Below, piece after piece: positions 1 to 8,254 of a DNA stretch of 64,000 nucleotides. The stretch covers positions 248,001-312,000 of the forward strand of contig JANNSU010000059.1 of NCBI GenBank assembly GCA_031394355.1, read 5' to 3'. This DNA comes from JAEUMY01 sp031394355 (GTDB taxonomy: Bacteria; Pseudomonadota; Gammaproteobacteria; Burkholderiales; Usitatibacteraceae). A program made the position numbers and the translations under genes. Under the pieces are notes generated by a model. The model did not search any database, was not told the origin of the DNA, and was given only the letters and a program-made list of their open reading frames with translations. Positions within the stretch are counted from its first letter, which is position 1. Each line of letters opens with the position of its first letter.

Positions 1-615
1 ACCCTGGAAAGCGAATATTCGCTCAACGTGCCGGTTCAGGACTGGGTCAAGAACGACAGTGAGCTCGATGCCGAAGAGCTCGCGAAGCGAGTCGTGACGG
101 CGGCAGATGCAGCCTACGCGGCAAAATTTTCGCAGGTCGAGGCGAGTCTGTTGCACCAGTACGAGCGCGCCGTCATGCTGCAGAGCATTGATACCCACTG
201 GCGCGAGCATCTCGCGGCGCTCGACTACCTGCGTCAGGGCATTCACCTTCGTGGCTATGCAGCCAAGCAGCCGAAGCAGGAGTACAAGCGCGAGGCGTTC
301 GAACTTTTCACCAGTCTGCTGGACCAGGTCAAGCGCCAGGTGTCGCAGATTCTCATGAGCGTCCAGGTAGCGTCGCGCGAGGAGGTCGAGGCGGCGGAGC
401 GCGCGGCAGAGGAAGCAGCCCAATCAGTGCGTAACGTTCAATACCACCACGCCAATCCTGATGCCCCGGAGGGCGACGAAACGGCCGGAACGGATGCCGA
501 GTCTGAAGTGTCAGCGCAGCCCTTTGTGCGATCGTCGGAGAAAGTCGGCCGCAACGATCCCTGCTGGTGCGGTAGTGGCAAGAAGTTCAAGCACTGTCAC
601 GGCAAGCTTTCGTAG
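1..615 (+). CDS. secA: SecA preprotein translocase ATPase, C-terminal part (5' end outside window)
   Basis: The frame is open from base 1 to the TAG at 613-615, giving the last 204 residues of SecA, the ATPase motor that drives preproteins through SecYEG. The visible part holds the end of the helical scaffold/wing region (QSIDTHWREHLAALDYLRQG, then QEYKREAFELF). It ends with the zinc-binding SecB/phospholipid-contacting tail, residues CWCGSGKKFKHCHG (C-x-C-x8-C-H). A variable acidic linker lies between the two. secB, the export chaperone that docks on this tail, is at 16104-16586. One copy of the 12-bp palindrome lies at 11-22 and is read as E-Y-S. The identity is secure; nothing can be said about the start. 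Confidence 0.97.
   Translation, partial: TLESEYSLNVPVQDWVKNDSELDAEELAKRVVTAADAAYAAKFSQVEASLLHQYERAVMLQSIDTHWREHLAALDYLRQGIHLRGYAAKQPKQEYKREAFELFTSLLDQVKRQVSQILMSVQVASREEVEAAERAAEEAAQSVRNVQYHHANPDAPEGDETAGTDAESEVSAQPFVRSSEKVGRNDPCWCGSGKKFKHCHGKLS
11..22. repeat. GCGAATATTCGC palindrome, copy 1 (in secA)
   Basis: Exact 12-bp copy inside secA, in the phase that reads E-Y-S. The flanking bases are not symmetrical. Confidence 0.95.
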
Positions 616-627
616 CGCCTAAGGCGC

Positions 628-658
628 GGGGTTCGGGATTCGGGAATGGGGGTTCGGG
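628..658. repeat. TTCGGGATTCGGG-type low-complexity repeat, forward arm
   Basis: The spacer behind secA contains about 31 bases built from GGGGTTCGGGATTCGGG-like units. A stretch of the complementary type (CGAACCCCGAATCCC) follows at 724-755, so both orientations flank the 616-763 spacer. Related stretches occur at 50050-50080 and, more degenerate, at 57383-57409. Confidence 0.7.
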
Positions 659-723
659 TGGCGGCGAAACTGCGCTAGCATTCGTCAATTGGTTTTTAAA
701 GGTGTCCGCAATGTGGATGCCTC

Positions 724-755
724 CGAACCCCGAATCCCTGATCCCGAGCCCCGAG
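724..755. repeat. CGAACCCCGAATCCC-type repeat just upstream of argJ
   Basis: Reverse-orientation partner of the repeat at 628-658. It ends 8 bases before the argJ ATG. Translating through it in the argJ frame gives a Pro/Glu/Asp-rich peptide with no similarity to ArgJ, which argues that argJ starts after it. Confidence 0.65.
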
Positions 756-763
756 ACTCACAC

Positions 764-1993
764 ATGCCCGTCAACTACAACGCTCCCAGTCCAGAGTCCC
801 TGCTTCCTGTATCCGGTGTATCGCTTGCCGTCACGGAGGCGAATATTCGCAAGCCAAACCGCAAGGATGTTTTGCTGATTCGTCTGGACGCAGGTACACA
901 TGTAGCGGGCGTCTTCACGCAGAACCGGTTTTGTGCAGCGCCGGTGCAGGTTTGTCGCGCCCACTTGAATGAGTCCTCGGCGATGCGCGCCATCGTCGTG
1001 AACACCGGTATTGCGAATGCGGGCACCGGCGAGCAGGGCCTGGCCGCTGCCCGCCAAACTTGCGTGCATGTTGCTGCTGCATTGGGCTGCAAGCCCGAAG
1101 AGGTGCTGCCCTTCTCGACGGGCGTGATCATGGAGCATCTGCCCATGGATCGTATCGCTGCAGGCGTGGCTGCGGCCGCAACAACATTCGACCCGGCCAA
1201 CTGGTATGCGGCAGCACAGGCCATCATGACGACCGATACGGTGCCCAAAGCCGTGTCGAAGCAGATTGACATCGATGGCGCGCGTGTCACGATCACCGGT
1301 ATTTCCAAGGGTGCGGGCATGATCCAACCCAACATGGCAACCATGTTGGGATTCATGGCCACCGACGCCGTGGTGGGCGAGGATGTCTTGCAGGACATCG
1401 TCCGTTATGCGGCGGATCGCTCGTTCAACGTGGTCACGATTGACGGCGACACGTCGACCAATGATTCCTTTGTCATGGCTGCCACCAACCGGGCAGGCAA
1501 TCCCCCCATCAATGGCGAGGGCACGGCTGAATTCGTGGTGCTGCGTGATGCCATCACGGAAGTTGCCATCCTGCTGGCGCAAGCAATCGTGCGGGATGGT
1601 GAGGGTGCGACCAAGTTCATGGCGATCACGGTCGAGGGCGGAAAGTCCCGTGAAGAATGCATCCGCGTAGGCAAGTCCATCGCCCATTCGCCGCTGGTGA
1701 AGACAGCTTTCTTCGCCAGCGATCCCAATCTCGGACGCATCCTCGCCGCCATCGGCAACGCGGGCATTGACGATCTCGATACTGGCAAAGTGTCCCTTTG
1801 GCTTGGTGACACGCTCGTAAGCGAACTCGGCGGACGGGCAGCGAGCTATTCCGAAGCGCAAGGACAGGCTGTCATGAAGGAATCCGAAATCGCTGTGCGC
1901 GTAGCGCTCGGTCGTGGCCGCGAATCGGCAACGGTGTGGACCTGCGACTTCTCTTACGACTACGTGAAAATCAACGCTGATTACAGATCGTGA
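764..1993 (+). CDS. argJ: Glutamate N-acetyltransferase / amino-acid acetyltransferase ArgJ
   Basis: ArgJ transfers the acetyl group from N-acetylornithine to glutamate, the recycling step of arginine synthesis. The precursor cleaves itself into two subunits. The cleavage region is clear (SKGAGMIQPNMATMLGF, with the nucleophilic Thr of ATMLGF near residue 190). The oxyanion and substrate residues around TTDTVPKA and the conserved tail SYDYVKINADYRS are also present. I chose the ATG at 764 (MPVNYNAPSPESLLP, 409 aa). An in-frame start at 689 would add only translation of a low-complexity repeat. The TGA overlaps the GTG of the next gene by four bases. One 12-bp palindrome is read as A-N-I-R near residue 27. 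Confidence 0.95.
   Translation: MPVNYNAPSPESLLPVSGVSLAVTEANIRKPNRKDVLLIRLDAGTHVAGVFTQNRFCAAPVQVCRAHLNESSAMRAIVVNTGIANAGTGEQGLAAARQTCVHVAAALGCKPEEVLPFSTGVIMEHLPMDRIAAGVAAAATTFDPANWYAAAQAIMTTDTVPKAVSKQIDIDGARVTITGISKGAGMIQPNMATMLGFMATDAVVGEDVLQDIVRYAADRSFNVVTIDGDTSTNDSFVMAATNRAGNPPINGEGTAEFVVLRDAITEVAILLAQAIVRDGEGATKFMAITVEGGKSREECIRVGKSIAHSPLVKTAFFASDPNLGRILAAIGNAGIDDLDTGKVSLWLGDTLVSELGGRAASYSEAQGQAVMKESEIAVRVALGRGRESATVWTCDFSYDYVKINADYRS
839..850. repeat. GCGAATATTCGC palindrome, copy 2 (in argJ)
   Basis: Exact copy, read A-N-I-R (GCG AAT ATT CGC), within a region where ArgJ proteins often have a G/N-I-R-type sequence. The site could therefore arise by codon choice. Confidence 0.95.
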
Positions 1994-2886
1994 GTGTTGA
2001 CAACGGCAAGCTCGACAAGCTGCTCACCCGCGCCGAGTCCGTTCTGGCGCGTCTGGAAGATCATCTTCCGCCGCCGCGCGCTTCCATCGACTGGAAAGCG
2101 TCAGCGTTTCGCTGGAAGCGGCGCAATGGTGTTGGCGCGTTGCACCCGATCCTTCATCCTCATGTCATCCGCTTCGGCGATCTGCACGACATCGATGACC
2201 AGAAGGCGCGGCTGGATGCCAACACCCGCCATTTCGTGAAGGGCCTGCCCGCCAACAACGTGCTGCTCACCGGCGCGCGCGGGACAGGCAAGTCGTCCCT
2301 GGTGAAGGCCGCGCTGCAGAAATACGCAAGACAGGGATTGCGGCTCATTGAAGTCGATCGCATTGACCTCATCGATCTGCCGGAGATTGTTGATCTGGTC
2401 GCAGGACGTCCCGAGCGGTTCATCATTTTCAGTGACGATCTGTCGTTCGAGGCCAGCGATCCGGGCTACAAGGCGCTGAAGTCGGTACTCGATGGTGGTG
2501 TGTCCGCCATTACCGAGAACGTGATCATCTACGCCACCAGCAATCGCCGCCATCTCATGCCTGAGCACATGGCCGAGAACCTGGCAGCGAAGCACACCAG
2601 CGAAGGTGAGATCCATCCCGAGGAAACGACCGAGGAGAAGGTGTCGCTCTCGGAGCGCTTCGGCCTGTGGATGTCGTTTTATCCGTTCGACCAGGATCAG
2701 TATCTGCGCATTGCCGCGCACTGGGCTGGCGAGCTCGCTGGCCAGACAGTGGACATTGCGAGTATTCGCAAGGACGCGCTGCTCTGGGCGTTGGAGCGCG
2801 GCTCTCGTTCCGGGCGCATTGCCTGGCAGTTTGCGCGCCACTGGGCCGCTGAACACGCCGCTGGCTCGAGATCACGCAGGGTATGA
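1990..2886 (+). CDS. DUF815-family ATP-binding protein (AAA-type ATPase)
   Basis: A 298-residue P-loop ATPase with Walker A GARGTGKSS near residues 95-103 and a Walker B-like strand FIIFSDDLSF near residue 145. A sensor-like IIYATSNRRHLMPEHM follows near 180, matching the DUF815 family. The biochemical role of the family is not established. The GTG start at 1990 overlaps the argJ stop (GTGA), and the stop overlaps the next ATG (ATGA), so the three genes are translationally coupled. A one-mismatch relative of the 12-bp palindrome (GCGAGTATTCGC) lies at 2758-2769. Confidence 0.85.
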   Translation: MSVDNGKLDKLLTRAESVLARLEDHLPPPRASIDWKASAFRWKRRNGVGALHPILHPHVIRFGDLHDIDDQKARLDANTRHFVKGLPANNVLLTGARGTGKSSLVKAALQKYARQGLRLIEVDRIDLIDLPEIVDLVAGRPERFIIFSDDLSFEASDPGYKALKSVLDGGVSAITENVIIYATSNRRHLMPEHMAENLAAKHTSEGEIHPEETTEEKVSLSERFGLWMSFYPFDQDQYLRIAAHWAGELAGQTVDIASIRKDALLWALERGSRSGRIAWQFARHWAAEHAAGSRSRRV

Positions 2887-3806
2887 AAGTCACCCACGTC
2901 GCCGCCGCAGTCTTCCTGCGGCCGGACGGCACGTTTCTGTTGGCACAACGACCTGAAGGCAAGCCATATCCCGGCTATTGGGAGTTTCCTGGCGGCAAGG
3001 TCGAAGCGGGTGAGACGCCGTTTGACTGTCTCAAGCGCGAGATCAAGGAAGAGCTGGATGTCGAGGTGCTGGAGGCCACGCCTTGGATCGTGCGCGTACA
3101 CGTCTACACGCACGCGACCGTGCGGCTCAATTTCTTTCGCGTCACGCGTTGGCATGGCGAGTTCCGGGGAATGGAAGGCCAGGCGCATGTATGGCAGAAC
3201 GTGAATGAGCTGAGCGTCAGCCCCATGCTGCCCGCCAACACGCCGGTGTTCCGCGCGTTGGCCCTGCCGGATCGGTTGGCCATCAGCAACGTGGCCACAC
3301 TCGGTCTTCGCGAATATTCGCAACGCGTGGAGGCGGCGCTGAAACAAGGTCTCTGCTGGCTGGTGCTGCGCGAACCGGAGTTATCCGAGGCTGAACTCTC
3401 GACTGCCGTGCATGAACTCGGAGAAGTCCTGCATGCCAATGGGGGCAAGCTGCTCGTGAGCAGTCGTCATGATGCATGGCAGTTTCCGGCTGTGGATGGC
3501 GTGCATCTCACCTCGCGCGACCTCATGGTGTGCACAGTGCGTCCTGACCATTCATGGGTCACGGCGTCCTGTCACACGCGCGTGGAAATCGATCACGCCG
3601 CGTCGCTAGGGCTGGACGCCGTCGTCGCGGGCCCGGTGCTCCCGACGGCATCGCATCCGGGAAAGTCGATGGGCTGGGAGGGTTTTGCCGGCCTGATTTG
3701 CGATCCACCCTTGCCGGTGTTTGCGCTGGGCGGTTTGTCGCGGGACGACCTTCCTGCTGCAATGGCGCTTGGCGCGCAGGGAATCGCCGTGCAGCGCGGG
3801 CTCTGA
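2883..3806 (+). CDS. MutT-type Nudix hydrolase fused to a ThiE-like domain
   Basis: The N-terminal half (residues 1-130) is a Nudix hydrolase with an intact Nudix box: G-x5-E-x7-REIKEELDV starting at GGKVEAGETP. This predicts removal of 8-oxo-dGTP from the nucleotide pool. The C-terminal half (about 140-307) resembles thiamine phosphate synthase/TenI (VDGVHLTSRDL, VAGPVLPTASHPGKSMGWEGF, VFALGGLSRDDL). This two-domain arrangement is common in proteobacterial MutT, and the role of its second domain is uncertain. It starts within the previous stop codon. One 12-bp palindrome lies between the domains, read R-E-Y-S-Q. Confidence 0.9.
   Translation: MKVTHVAAAVFLRPDGTFLLAQRPEGKPYPGYWEFPGGKVEAGETPFDCLKREIKEELDVEVLEATPWIVRVHVYTHATVRLNFFRVTRWHGEFRGMEGQAHVWQNVNELSVSPMLPANTPVFRALALPDRLAISNVATLGLREYSQRVEAALKQGLCWLVLREPELSEAELSTAVHELGEVLHANGGKLLVSSRHDAWQFPAVDGVHLTSRDLMVCTVRPDHSWVTASCHTRVEIDHAASLGLDAVVAGPVLPTASHPGKSMGWEGFAGLICDPPLPVFALGGLSRDDLPAAMALGAQGIAVQRGL
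3310..3321. repeat. GCGAATATTCGC palindrome, copy 3 (in mutT/thiE)
   Basis: Exact copy in the linker between the Nudix and ThiE-like domains, read E-Y-S. Confidence 0.95.
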
Positions 3807-3816
3807 ACCAACAGCG

Positions 3817-3852
3817 CATGGCGGCAGTGCGAATATTCGCACTGCCGCCATG
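3817..3852. repeat. 36-bp perfect palindrome centred on GCGAATATTCGC (copy 4), between convergent genes
   Basis: The left half, catggcggcagtgcgaat, is the exact reverse complement of the right half, giving 18 paired bases with no spacer. The core 12-mer is at 3829-3840. It fills most of the 59-bp gap between the stop of the mutT/thiE gene (3806) and the stop of cynS (3866, opposite strand). In RNA it would fold into a GC-rich hairpin on either strand, so bidirectional termination is plausible. No U-run follows directly on either side, so it is not a textbook intrinsic terminator. Confidence 0.9.
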
Positions 3853-3865
3853 AAGGTCTTTTGAA

Positions 3866-4309
3866 TCAGTAAGTCTTGTACGGCAGGAACTTGCCGTTGA
3901 GCACCACGCGCACGCGATCTCCTTTTGGATCAGGTTCGCGCTCAATGTCCATGGTGAAATCGATTGCGCTCATGATGCCGTCGCCGAATTCCTCGTGGAT
4001 CAGCGCTTTGATCGTGGTGCCATACACGCTGACGATCTCGTACCAGCGATAAATCAACGGGTCTGTGGGCACCGCACTGGGTAGTGATCCCTTGTAGGGT
4101 ACCTCTTGCAGGATGGCGACCGACTCCTTGTCCAGCCCCAGCAGTTTGCCCAGCGTCTCCGCCTGCTTGGCTGTGAAGGTCATCTGCCCGAGACAACCTG
4201 CGGTTGTCCATTCCTTGCTCTGTCCCACCTTCGTGGCAATGGCGGCCCAGGAAAGCTTTTTGGCGCGTTTGGCGGACAGGATCTTTTCGGTAACGTCATT
4301 GCGATTCAT
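3866..4309 (-). CDS. cynS: Cyanase (cyanate hydratase)
   Basis: Cyanase converts cyanate and bicarbonate to carbamate, which breaks down to ammonia and CO2. The 147-residue protein has the N-terminal helical domain (SAKRAKKLSWAAIATKVGQSKEW) and the C-terminal catalytic domain. The catalytic Arg, Glu and Ser are in place (YRWYE for Arg and Glu, GDGIMSAIDF for Ser). The start at 4309 is supported by GGAGG ten bases upstream and by the family N-terminus. A longer in-frame start would run into the ABC ATPase gene. It is the last gene of a cynA-B-D-S operon, 22 bases behind the ATPase. Confidence 0.95.
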   Translation of the reverse strand: MNRNDVTEKILSAKRAKKLSWAAIATKVGQSKEWTTAGCLGQMTFTAKQAETLGKLLGLDKESVAILQEVPYKGSLPSAVPTDPLIYRWYEIVSVYGTTIKALIHEEFGDGIMSAIDFTMDIEREPDPKGDRVRVVLNGKFLPYKTY

Positions 4310-4331
4310 CGCGGTTCCTCCGGTTGAGTGG

Positions 4332-5234
4332 TTACTTGATTTGAACGAGTACGGGACGCTTCTCCGGCACGCTGCCTTCAATGCCGGGGCGGACGAGATC
4401 GGGGTGATGACGGTTGCCGTGTTCGGGAGCGGACTGTCGGGCTTCCCCGGAACGGTTCACCAGAAAGTCCACCAGATGATTGCGGATGCGGTAGTACTGC
4501 GGGTCGTGATGAATGTCCTGCCGTGTGCGGGACTGTTCAAGGGTGTTCACGACGATTTCGGCGATGAATGCCTCGGGTCCGTTGGACATGAGCATGATCT
4601 TGTCGGAGAGCAGGATGGCTTCGTCAACGTCGTGCGTGATCATGAATACTGTCTGCTGGGTCGCTCGGCAGATGCCTTTCAGCTCATCCTGGATCGCGCC
4701 ACGGGTCAGTGCGTCGAGTGCGCCGAACGGTTCGTCGAGCAACAGCATCTTGGGCTGGATGGCGAAGGCGCGCGCGATGCCCACGCGCTGCTTCATGCCG
4801 CCCGAGAGTTGCGACGGCTTCTTGGCTTCGTTGCCGGTGAGTCGCACCATGTCGATGTATTTCTGGCAGTGGATCGTGACCTGGGTGGTGTTCCAGTCAG
4901 GCCACTTTGATTTCACCGCAAAGGCGATGTTGTCCAGGGCCGAGAGCCAGGGCAGCAGCGCGTGGCCCTGGAACACCACGCCGCGATCCAGGCTGGGCCC
5001 GGCCACCTCGCGGTTGTCCATGATGACGGTGCCGGCGGTGGCGTGATCCAGCCCTGCAAGCACATTGAGAATGGTTGTCTTGCCGCAGCCGGAATGGCCA
5101 ATGATGCAGACGAACTCGCCTTTCTCCACTTCAAAATTGACGTCCTGGAACACGGGCAGGGCGGGCTTGCCAGCAGGAGGTGGATAGCGTCTTTCCAGCC
5201 CGCGCACTTCGAGAAAGGATCGTTGCATGCTCAT
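4332..5234 (-). CDS. cynD: ABC transporter ATPase, cyanate/nitrate type
   Basis: A 300-residue ATPase of the NrtD/SsuB/TauB group that would energise cyanate import. Walker A GHSGCGKTT, signature LSGGMKQRVGIARA, Walker B MLLLDEPFGALD and H-loop ITHDVDEA are all intact. Residues from about 255 form a hydrophilic tail. The start at 5234 overlaps the permease stop (ATGA); a second ATG at 5228 is possible. The reading frame stays open upstream only as antisense of the permease gene. Its place between a permease and cynS matches cyanobacterial cynABDS. Substrate assignment rests on that linkage, since nitrate transporters look alike. Confidence 0.9.
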   Translation of the reverse strand: MSMQRSFLEVRGLERRYPPPAGKPALPVFQDVNFEVEKGEFVCIIGHSGCGKTTILNVLAGLDHATAGTVIMDNREVAGPSLDRGVVFQGHALLPWLSALDNIAFAVKSKWPDWNTTQVTIHCQKYIDMVRLTGNEAKKPSQLSGGMKQRVGIARAFAIQPKMLLLDEPFGALDALTRGAIQDELKGICRATQQTVFMITHDVDEAILLSDKIMLMSNGPEAFIAEIVVNTLEQSRTRQDIHHDPQYYRIRNHLVDFLVNRSGEARQSAPEHGNRHHPDLVRPGIEGSVPEKRPVLVQIK

Positions 5235-6073
5235 TCCACGTACGTGACCATGCGCTGGAAGACGCCGAAGAGCGCATCCAGCAGCATGCCCACCACGCCG
5301 ATCACCAGAATGGCGAAGATGACGTTGGTGAGCGACAGGTTGTTCCATTCGTTCCACACGAAGTAGCCCACGCCAAGATTGCCCACCAGCATTTCTGCCG
5401 CAACGATCACCAGCCACGCGATACCCATGGAGATACGCATGCCGGTCAGGATGGTAGGTGCTGCCGCTGGCAGCACCACCTTGAATGCCGTGCGAGCCAT
5501 GCTCACTTCCAGCGTCTTGGCAACGTTGAGCCAATCCCGGCGCACGGATGCCACGCCATGCGCGGTATTGATGAGCATGGGCCAGAGCGAACAGATGAAG
5601 ATGACAAAGATGGATGACGTTGCCGAGTCCTTGATGGTGTAGAGCGCAAGCGGCATCCACGCCAGCGGCGAGATCGGCTTCAGCACCTGGATGAACGGAT
5701 TCAGCGCCTGATGAATGAGTGGTGACATGCCGATGACGAAGCCGAGCGGAATGGCGACCAGTGCTGCCAGCAGGAAGCCTAAAGCCACACGACCCAGCGA
5801 ATAGGCGAGCTGGATACCGATGCCTTTGTCGTTGCTGCCCGCGTCGTAAAACGGATCGCTGACATGCTTCCAGATCGTTGCGCCCAGTTGCTTCAGGGTT
5901 GGCAGACCGTCCGACTTGGCGCCGGTGGAAAGCCCCATGAGCTTGGCGTATTCCGGATCCATGGCGACTGCGGTCGCCTCCTTGGGCAACGTGGCGATGT
6001 GCCAGATGCCCAGAAAGACCGCGAAGAGCAATGCGGACAGGATCGCGCCCCGGGTGCGCAAGCTGAGACCCAT
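5231..6073 (-). CDS. cynB: ABC transporter permease, cyanate/nitrate type
   Basis: A 280-residue inner-membrane permease of the NrtB/TauC family. It has a first membrane segment near residues 10-30 and the EAA-type coupling loop at EVSMARTAFKVVLPAAAPTILTGMRIS. Several further hydrophobic helices follow, including GYFVWNEWNNLSLTNVIFAILVIGVVG. It is two bases downstream of the binding-protein gene and overlaps the ATPase start, so the three transport genes are co-translated. Substrate (cyanate rather than nitrate) is inferred from cynS at the end of the operon. Confidence 0.9.
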   Translation of the reverse strand: MGLSLRTRGAILSALLFAVFLGIWHIATLPKEATAVAMDPEYAKLMGLSTGAKSDGLPTLKQLGATIWKHVSDPFYDAGSNDKGIGIQLAYSLGRVALGFLLAALVAIPLGFVIGMSPLIHQALNPFIQVLKPISPLAWMPLALYTIKDSATSSIFVIFICSLWPMLINTAHGVASVRRDWLNVAKTLEVSMARTAFKVVLPAAAPTILTGMRISMGIAWLVIVAAEMLVGNLGVGYFVWNEWNNLSLTNVIFAILVIGVVGMLLDALFGVFQRMVTYVE

Positions 6074-6075
6074 CG

Positions 6076-7425
6076 TCAGGTTCGCTTGATCTTGAAGCTG
6101 TTTACATACGCATCGGGCTTGGTCATGTCGAAGGGCTTGCCCATGACGATGATCTTTTTCGCCATGGTGTCCGGCACGGGAATGCCCTCATCCTTCATTC
6201 GCTTCTTCGCATCGGTCATGAGATAGACCTTGTCGATGATCTCCTTGTAATTGACGTCACCCTTGATGTATCCCCAGCGTTTCATTTGCGTCAGCATCCA
6301 CACACCCAGGGCGTTCCATGGCACGGGCTCGAACATCACCCGGTCGGGTACGTTCTTCACATTGCCGAGGCCATCGGCAAACTTGCCGGTGAGCACCTGC
6401 TCAATGACCGGCACCGGCTGATTGAGGTAATTGGCTGGCGCAAGGGCATTGGCAATGGTTGCGCGGTTGTCAGGCAATGAAGCCATCTGTGCGGCATTGA
6501 GTACCGCGCGAAAGAGGGCGGCAAAGGTATTCGGATTCTCCTTCACCCACTCGCTGCGCACGCCGAACGAGCAGCAAGGATGACCATCCCACAGGTCCTT
6601 GGACAGGATATGGATGAATCCCACCTGGTCGAACACGGCACGCTGGTTGAAGGGATCCGGCCCGAGGAAGCCATCGATGTTGTCAGCACGCAGATTGGCG
6701 ACCATCTCCGGCGGGGGTACCACGCGGATCTGGATGTCTTTGTCGGGGTCGAGGCCGTGTTCCGCGACGTAGTAACGCAGCAGGAAATTGTGCATCGAAA
6801 ACTCGAAGGGTACGGCGAACTTGAACCCCTTCCACTGCTTCGGATCGCGCTTGTCCTTGTGCTTCAGCGAGAGCGTGATCGCCTGGCCATTGGAGTTTTG
6901 AATGGTGGCCACGTTCATGGGCGTTGCCGCAGCACCCACACCCAGCGAGATGGCAATGGGCATCGGTGCCAGCATGTGGGCGGCGTCGTATTCCTTGTTC
7001 AGCATCTTGTCGCGGATGAGCGCCCAGCCTGCGGTTTTCACCAGCGAGACGTTGAGCCCCTGCTTCTCATAGAAGCCCAACGGGGCTGACATGATGAGCG
7101 GTGTGGCGCAGGTGATGGGGATGAATCCGACCTTCAGGTCCTTCTTCTCCAGAGGTCCCTTGGTCTGTGCCATCGCGGTGAGGGCACCCATCGGCAGCAC
7201 GCTGGCAATGGCCGCCATGGCGGTCTGCACGCCCACGGCCCGCAGAAAGTTGCGACGCTCGCCATCATCAGGGAAGAGTGCCTTGAGCGCTGCGACCTCC
7301 AGCGCGTCCTGTGTCAGCTTGTCCTCGTTGAATACCGCATCGTGCGCTGCCTGCGAGCTGTGGCGTCCGCAGCCGCAGGCGCCCAATCGCGCCGACGGAT
7401 CATATGGATTGTCGAACAGACCCAT
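6076..7425 (-). CDS. cynA: Periplasmic substrate-binding protein, cyanate/nitrate type
   Basis: A 449-residue NrtA/CmpA-like solute-binding protein. Near residue 60 is a twin-arginine-like export signal (ERRNFLRAVGVQ followed by a hydrophobic stretch ending LTAMAQ), so export by Tat is likely. It is preceded by an unusual Cys-rich N-terminus with ACGCGRHSS. The mature part carries family motifs LKVGFIPITCATPLIMSAPLGFY and FLGPDPFNQRAVF. The start at 7425 follows a strong ribosome site (GGGGAGG, five bases before ATG); an ATG 12 codons upstream is less likely. First gene of the cynABDS operon; its promoter should lie in 7426-7568. I see no dedicated regulator nearby. Confidence 0.88.
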   Translation of the reverse strand: MGLFDNPYDPSARLGACGCGRHSSQAAHDAVFNEDKLTQDALEVAALKALFPDDGERRNFLRAVGVQTAMAAIASVLPMGALTAMAQTKGPLEKKDLKVGFIPITCATPLIMSAPLGFYEKQGLNVSLVKTAGWALIRDKMLNKEYDAAHMLAPMPIAISLGVGAAATPMNVATIQNSNGQAITLSLKHKDKRDPKQWKGFKFAVPFEFSMHNFLLRYYVAEHGLDPDKDIQIRVVPPPEMVANLRADNIDGFLGPDPFNQRAVFDQVGFIHILSKDLWDGHPCCSFGVRSEWVKENPNTFAALFRAVLNAAQMASLPDNRATIANALAPANYLNQPVPVIEQVLTGKFADGLGNVKNVPDRVMFEPVPWNALGVWMLTQMKRWGYIKGDVNYKEIIDKVYLMTDAKKRMKDEGIPVPDTMAKKIIVMGKPFDMTKPDAYVNSFKIKRT

Positions 7426-7568
7426 GTTGCCTCCCCAATGGTTGAACTCCGGGAAGGACACTGCATCAAGCGTGCCACATCGCTTTCAGGGGCATGAGCA
7501 TGTGCCGCCGCCGAAATGGCGTTGCAATATGGTGCAGCCTGACTGCCGCCGCACCTATTCGGTGCGAT

Positions 7569-8231
7569 TCAATCAGTTTGGCTATGGAAGTATTCGTTAA
7601 GTCGATCTGGAGCCGGGCAGACCGCGACGGCACCAGCCCTGCGCAACTCCGCCTCCGAGCCGTAACCCCAGCTCACACCGATGGTGTCGATGCCATTCTT
7701 GCGTGCACCGATCACGTCATGCGAGCGGTCGCCAAACATTCGGCAGTCCGCGGCAGCGAGGCCTTCGCTCGATATCAGGTGCGCGATGAGCTCACCCTTG
7801 TCATCATGGTGCCCGTCCAGCTCGCTGCCGTAGACACCGCTGAACAAAGGTGCGATACCAAAGTGATCGAGGATGCGGTTCGCATAGACATGCGGCTTGG
7901 AGGTGGCCAGGAACAATCGGTGCCCGTTATCGTGCGCAGCCTGAAGGGACTCGCGAATATTCGCGTAGAGCGCGTTTTCATACAGGCCAATGGTGGCGAA
8001 GCGCTCGCGGTAGGCGGCCAGCGCGGCTTCGATCAACTCGCGGTCGTCCGTCGCAAGCAAGCGCCCGAAGGTAGGGCGTAACGGTGGCCCGATGGCGAAC
8101 AGCAGATCTTCCAGAGGCGGTGGCGCATGGCCCATGCAAGCGAGCGCATGGGCGATGCACCGGGTGATGCCTTCCTTGGGGTCGGTCAACGTGCCGTCAA
8201 GATCAAACAACAATGTGGTGCGGTGGGTCAT
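7569..8231 (-). CDS. HAD-superfamily hydrolase, phosphoglycolate phosphatase-like
   Basis: A 220-residue HAD phosphatase. Motif I is FDLDGTLTD (residues 8-16) with both catalytic Asp, motif II is LATSK, and motif IV is MFGDRSHDVIGARKNG. The helical cap follows motif I, as in Gph-type enzymes that remove 2-phosphoglycolate. The exact substrate cannot be fixed by sequence. It lies 23 bases behind the copper-chaperone gene on the same strand. Its stop is followed by a 6-bp GC hairpin (7550-7566) lacking a U-run. One 12-bp palindrome is read A-N-I-R in the cap region. Confidence 0.85.
   Translation of the reverse strand: MTHRTTLLFDLDGTLTDPKEGITRCIAHALACMGHAPPPLEDLLFAIGPPLRPTFGRLLATDDRELIEAALAAYRERFATIGLYENALYANIRESLQAAHDNGHRLFLATSKPHVYANRILDHFGIAPLFSGVYGSELDGHHDDKGELIAHLISSEGLAAADCRMFGDRSHDVIGARKNGIDTIGVSWGYGSEAELRRAGAVAVCPAPDRLNEYFHSQTD
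7953..7964. repeat. GCGAATATTCGC palindrome, copy 5 (in HAD hydrolase)
   Basis: Exact copy, extended to 14 bp by one flanking pair (7952-7965), read A-N-I-R on the minus strand. Confidence 0.95.
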
Positions 8232-8254
8232 CCGTGCATCCGTACATCAGTTCA

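Noticed and set aside
689..763. Upstream start for argJ
   Set aside because: The added residues only translate a low-complexity repeat; ATG 764 fits the family N-terminus.
5235..5660. N-terminal extension of the cyn ABC ATPase
   Set aside because: It is another frame of the permease gene, with His/Gly/Arg-rich sequence unlike any ABC protein.
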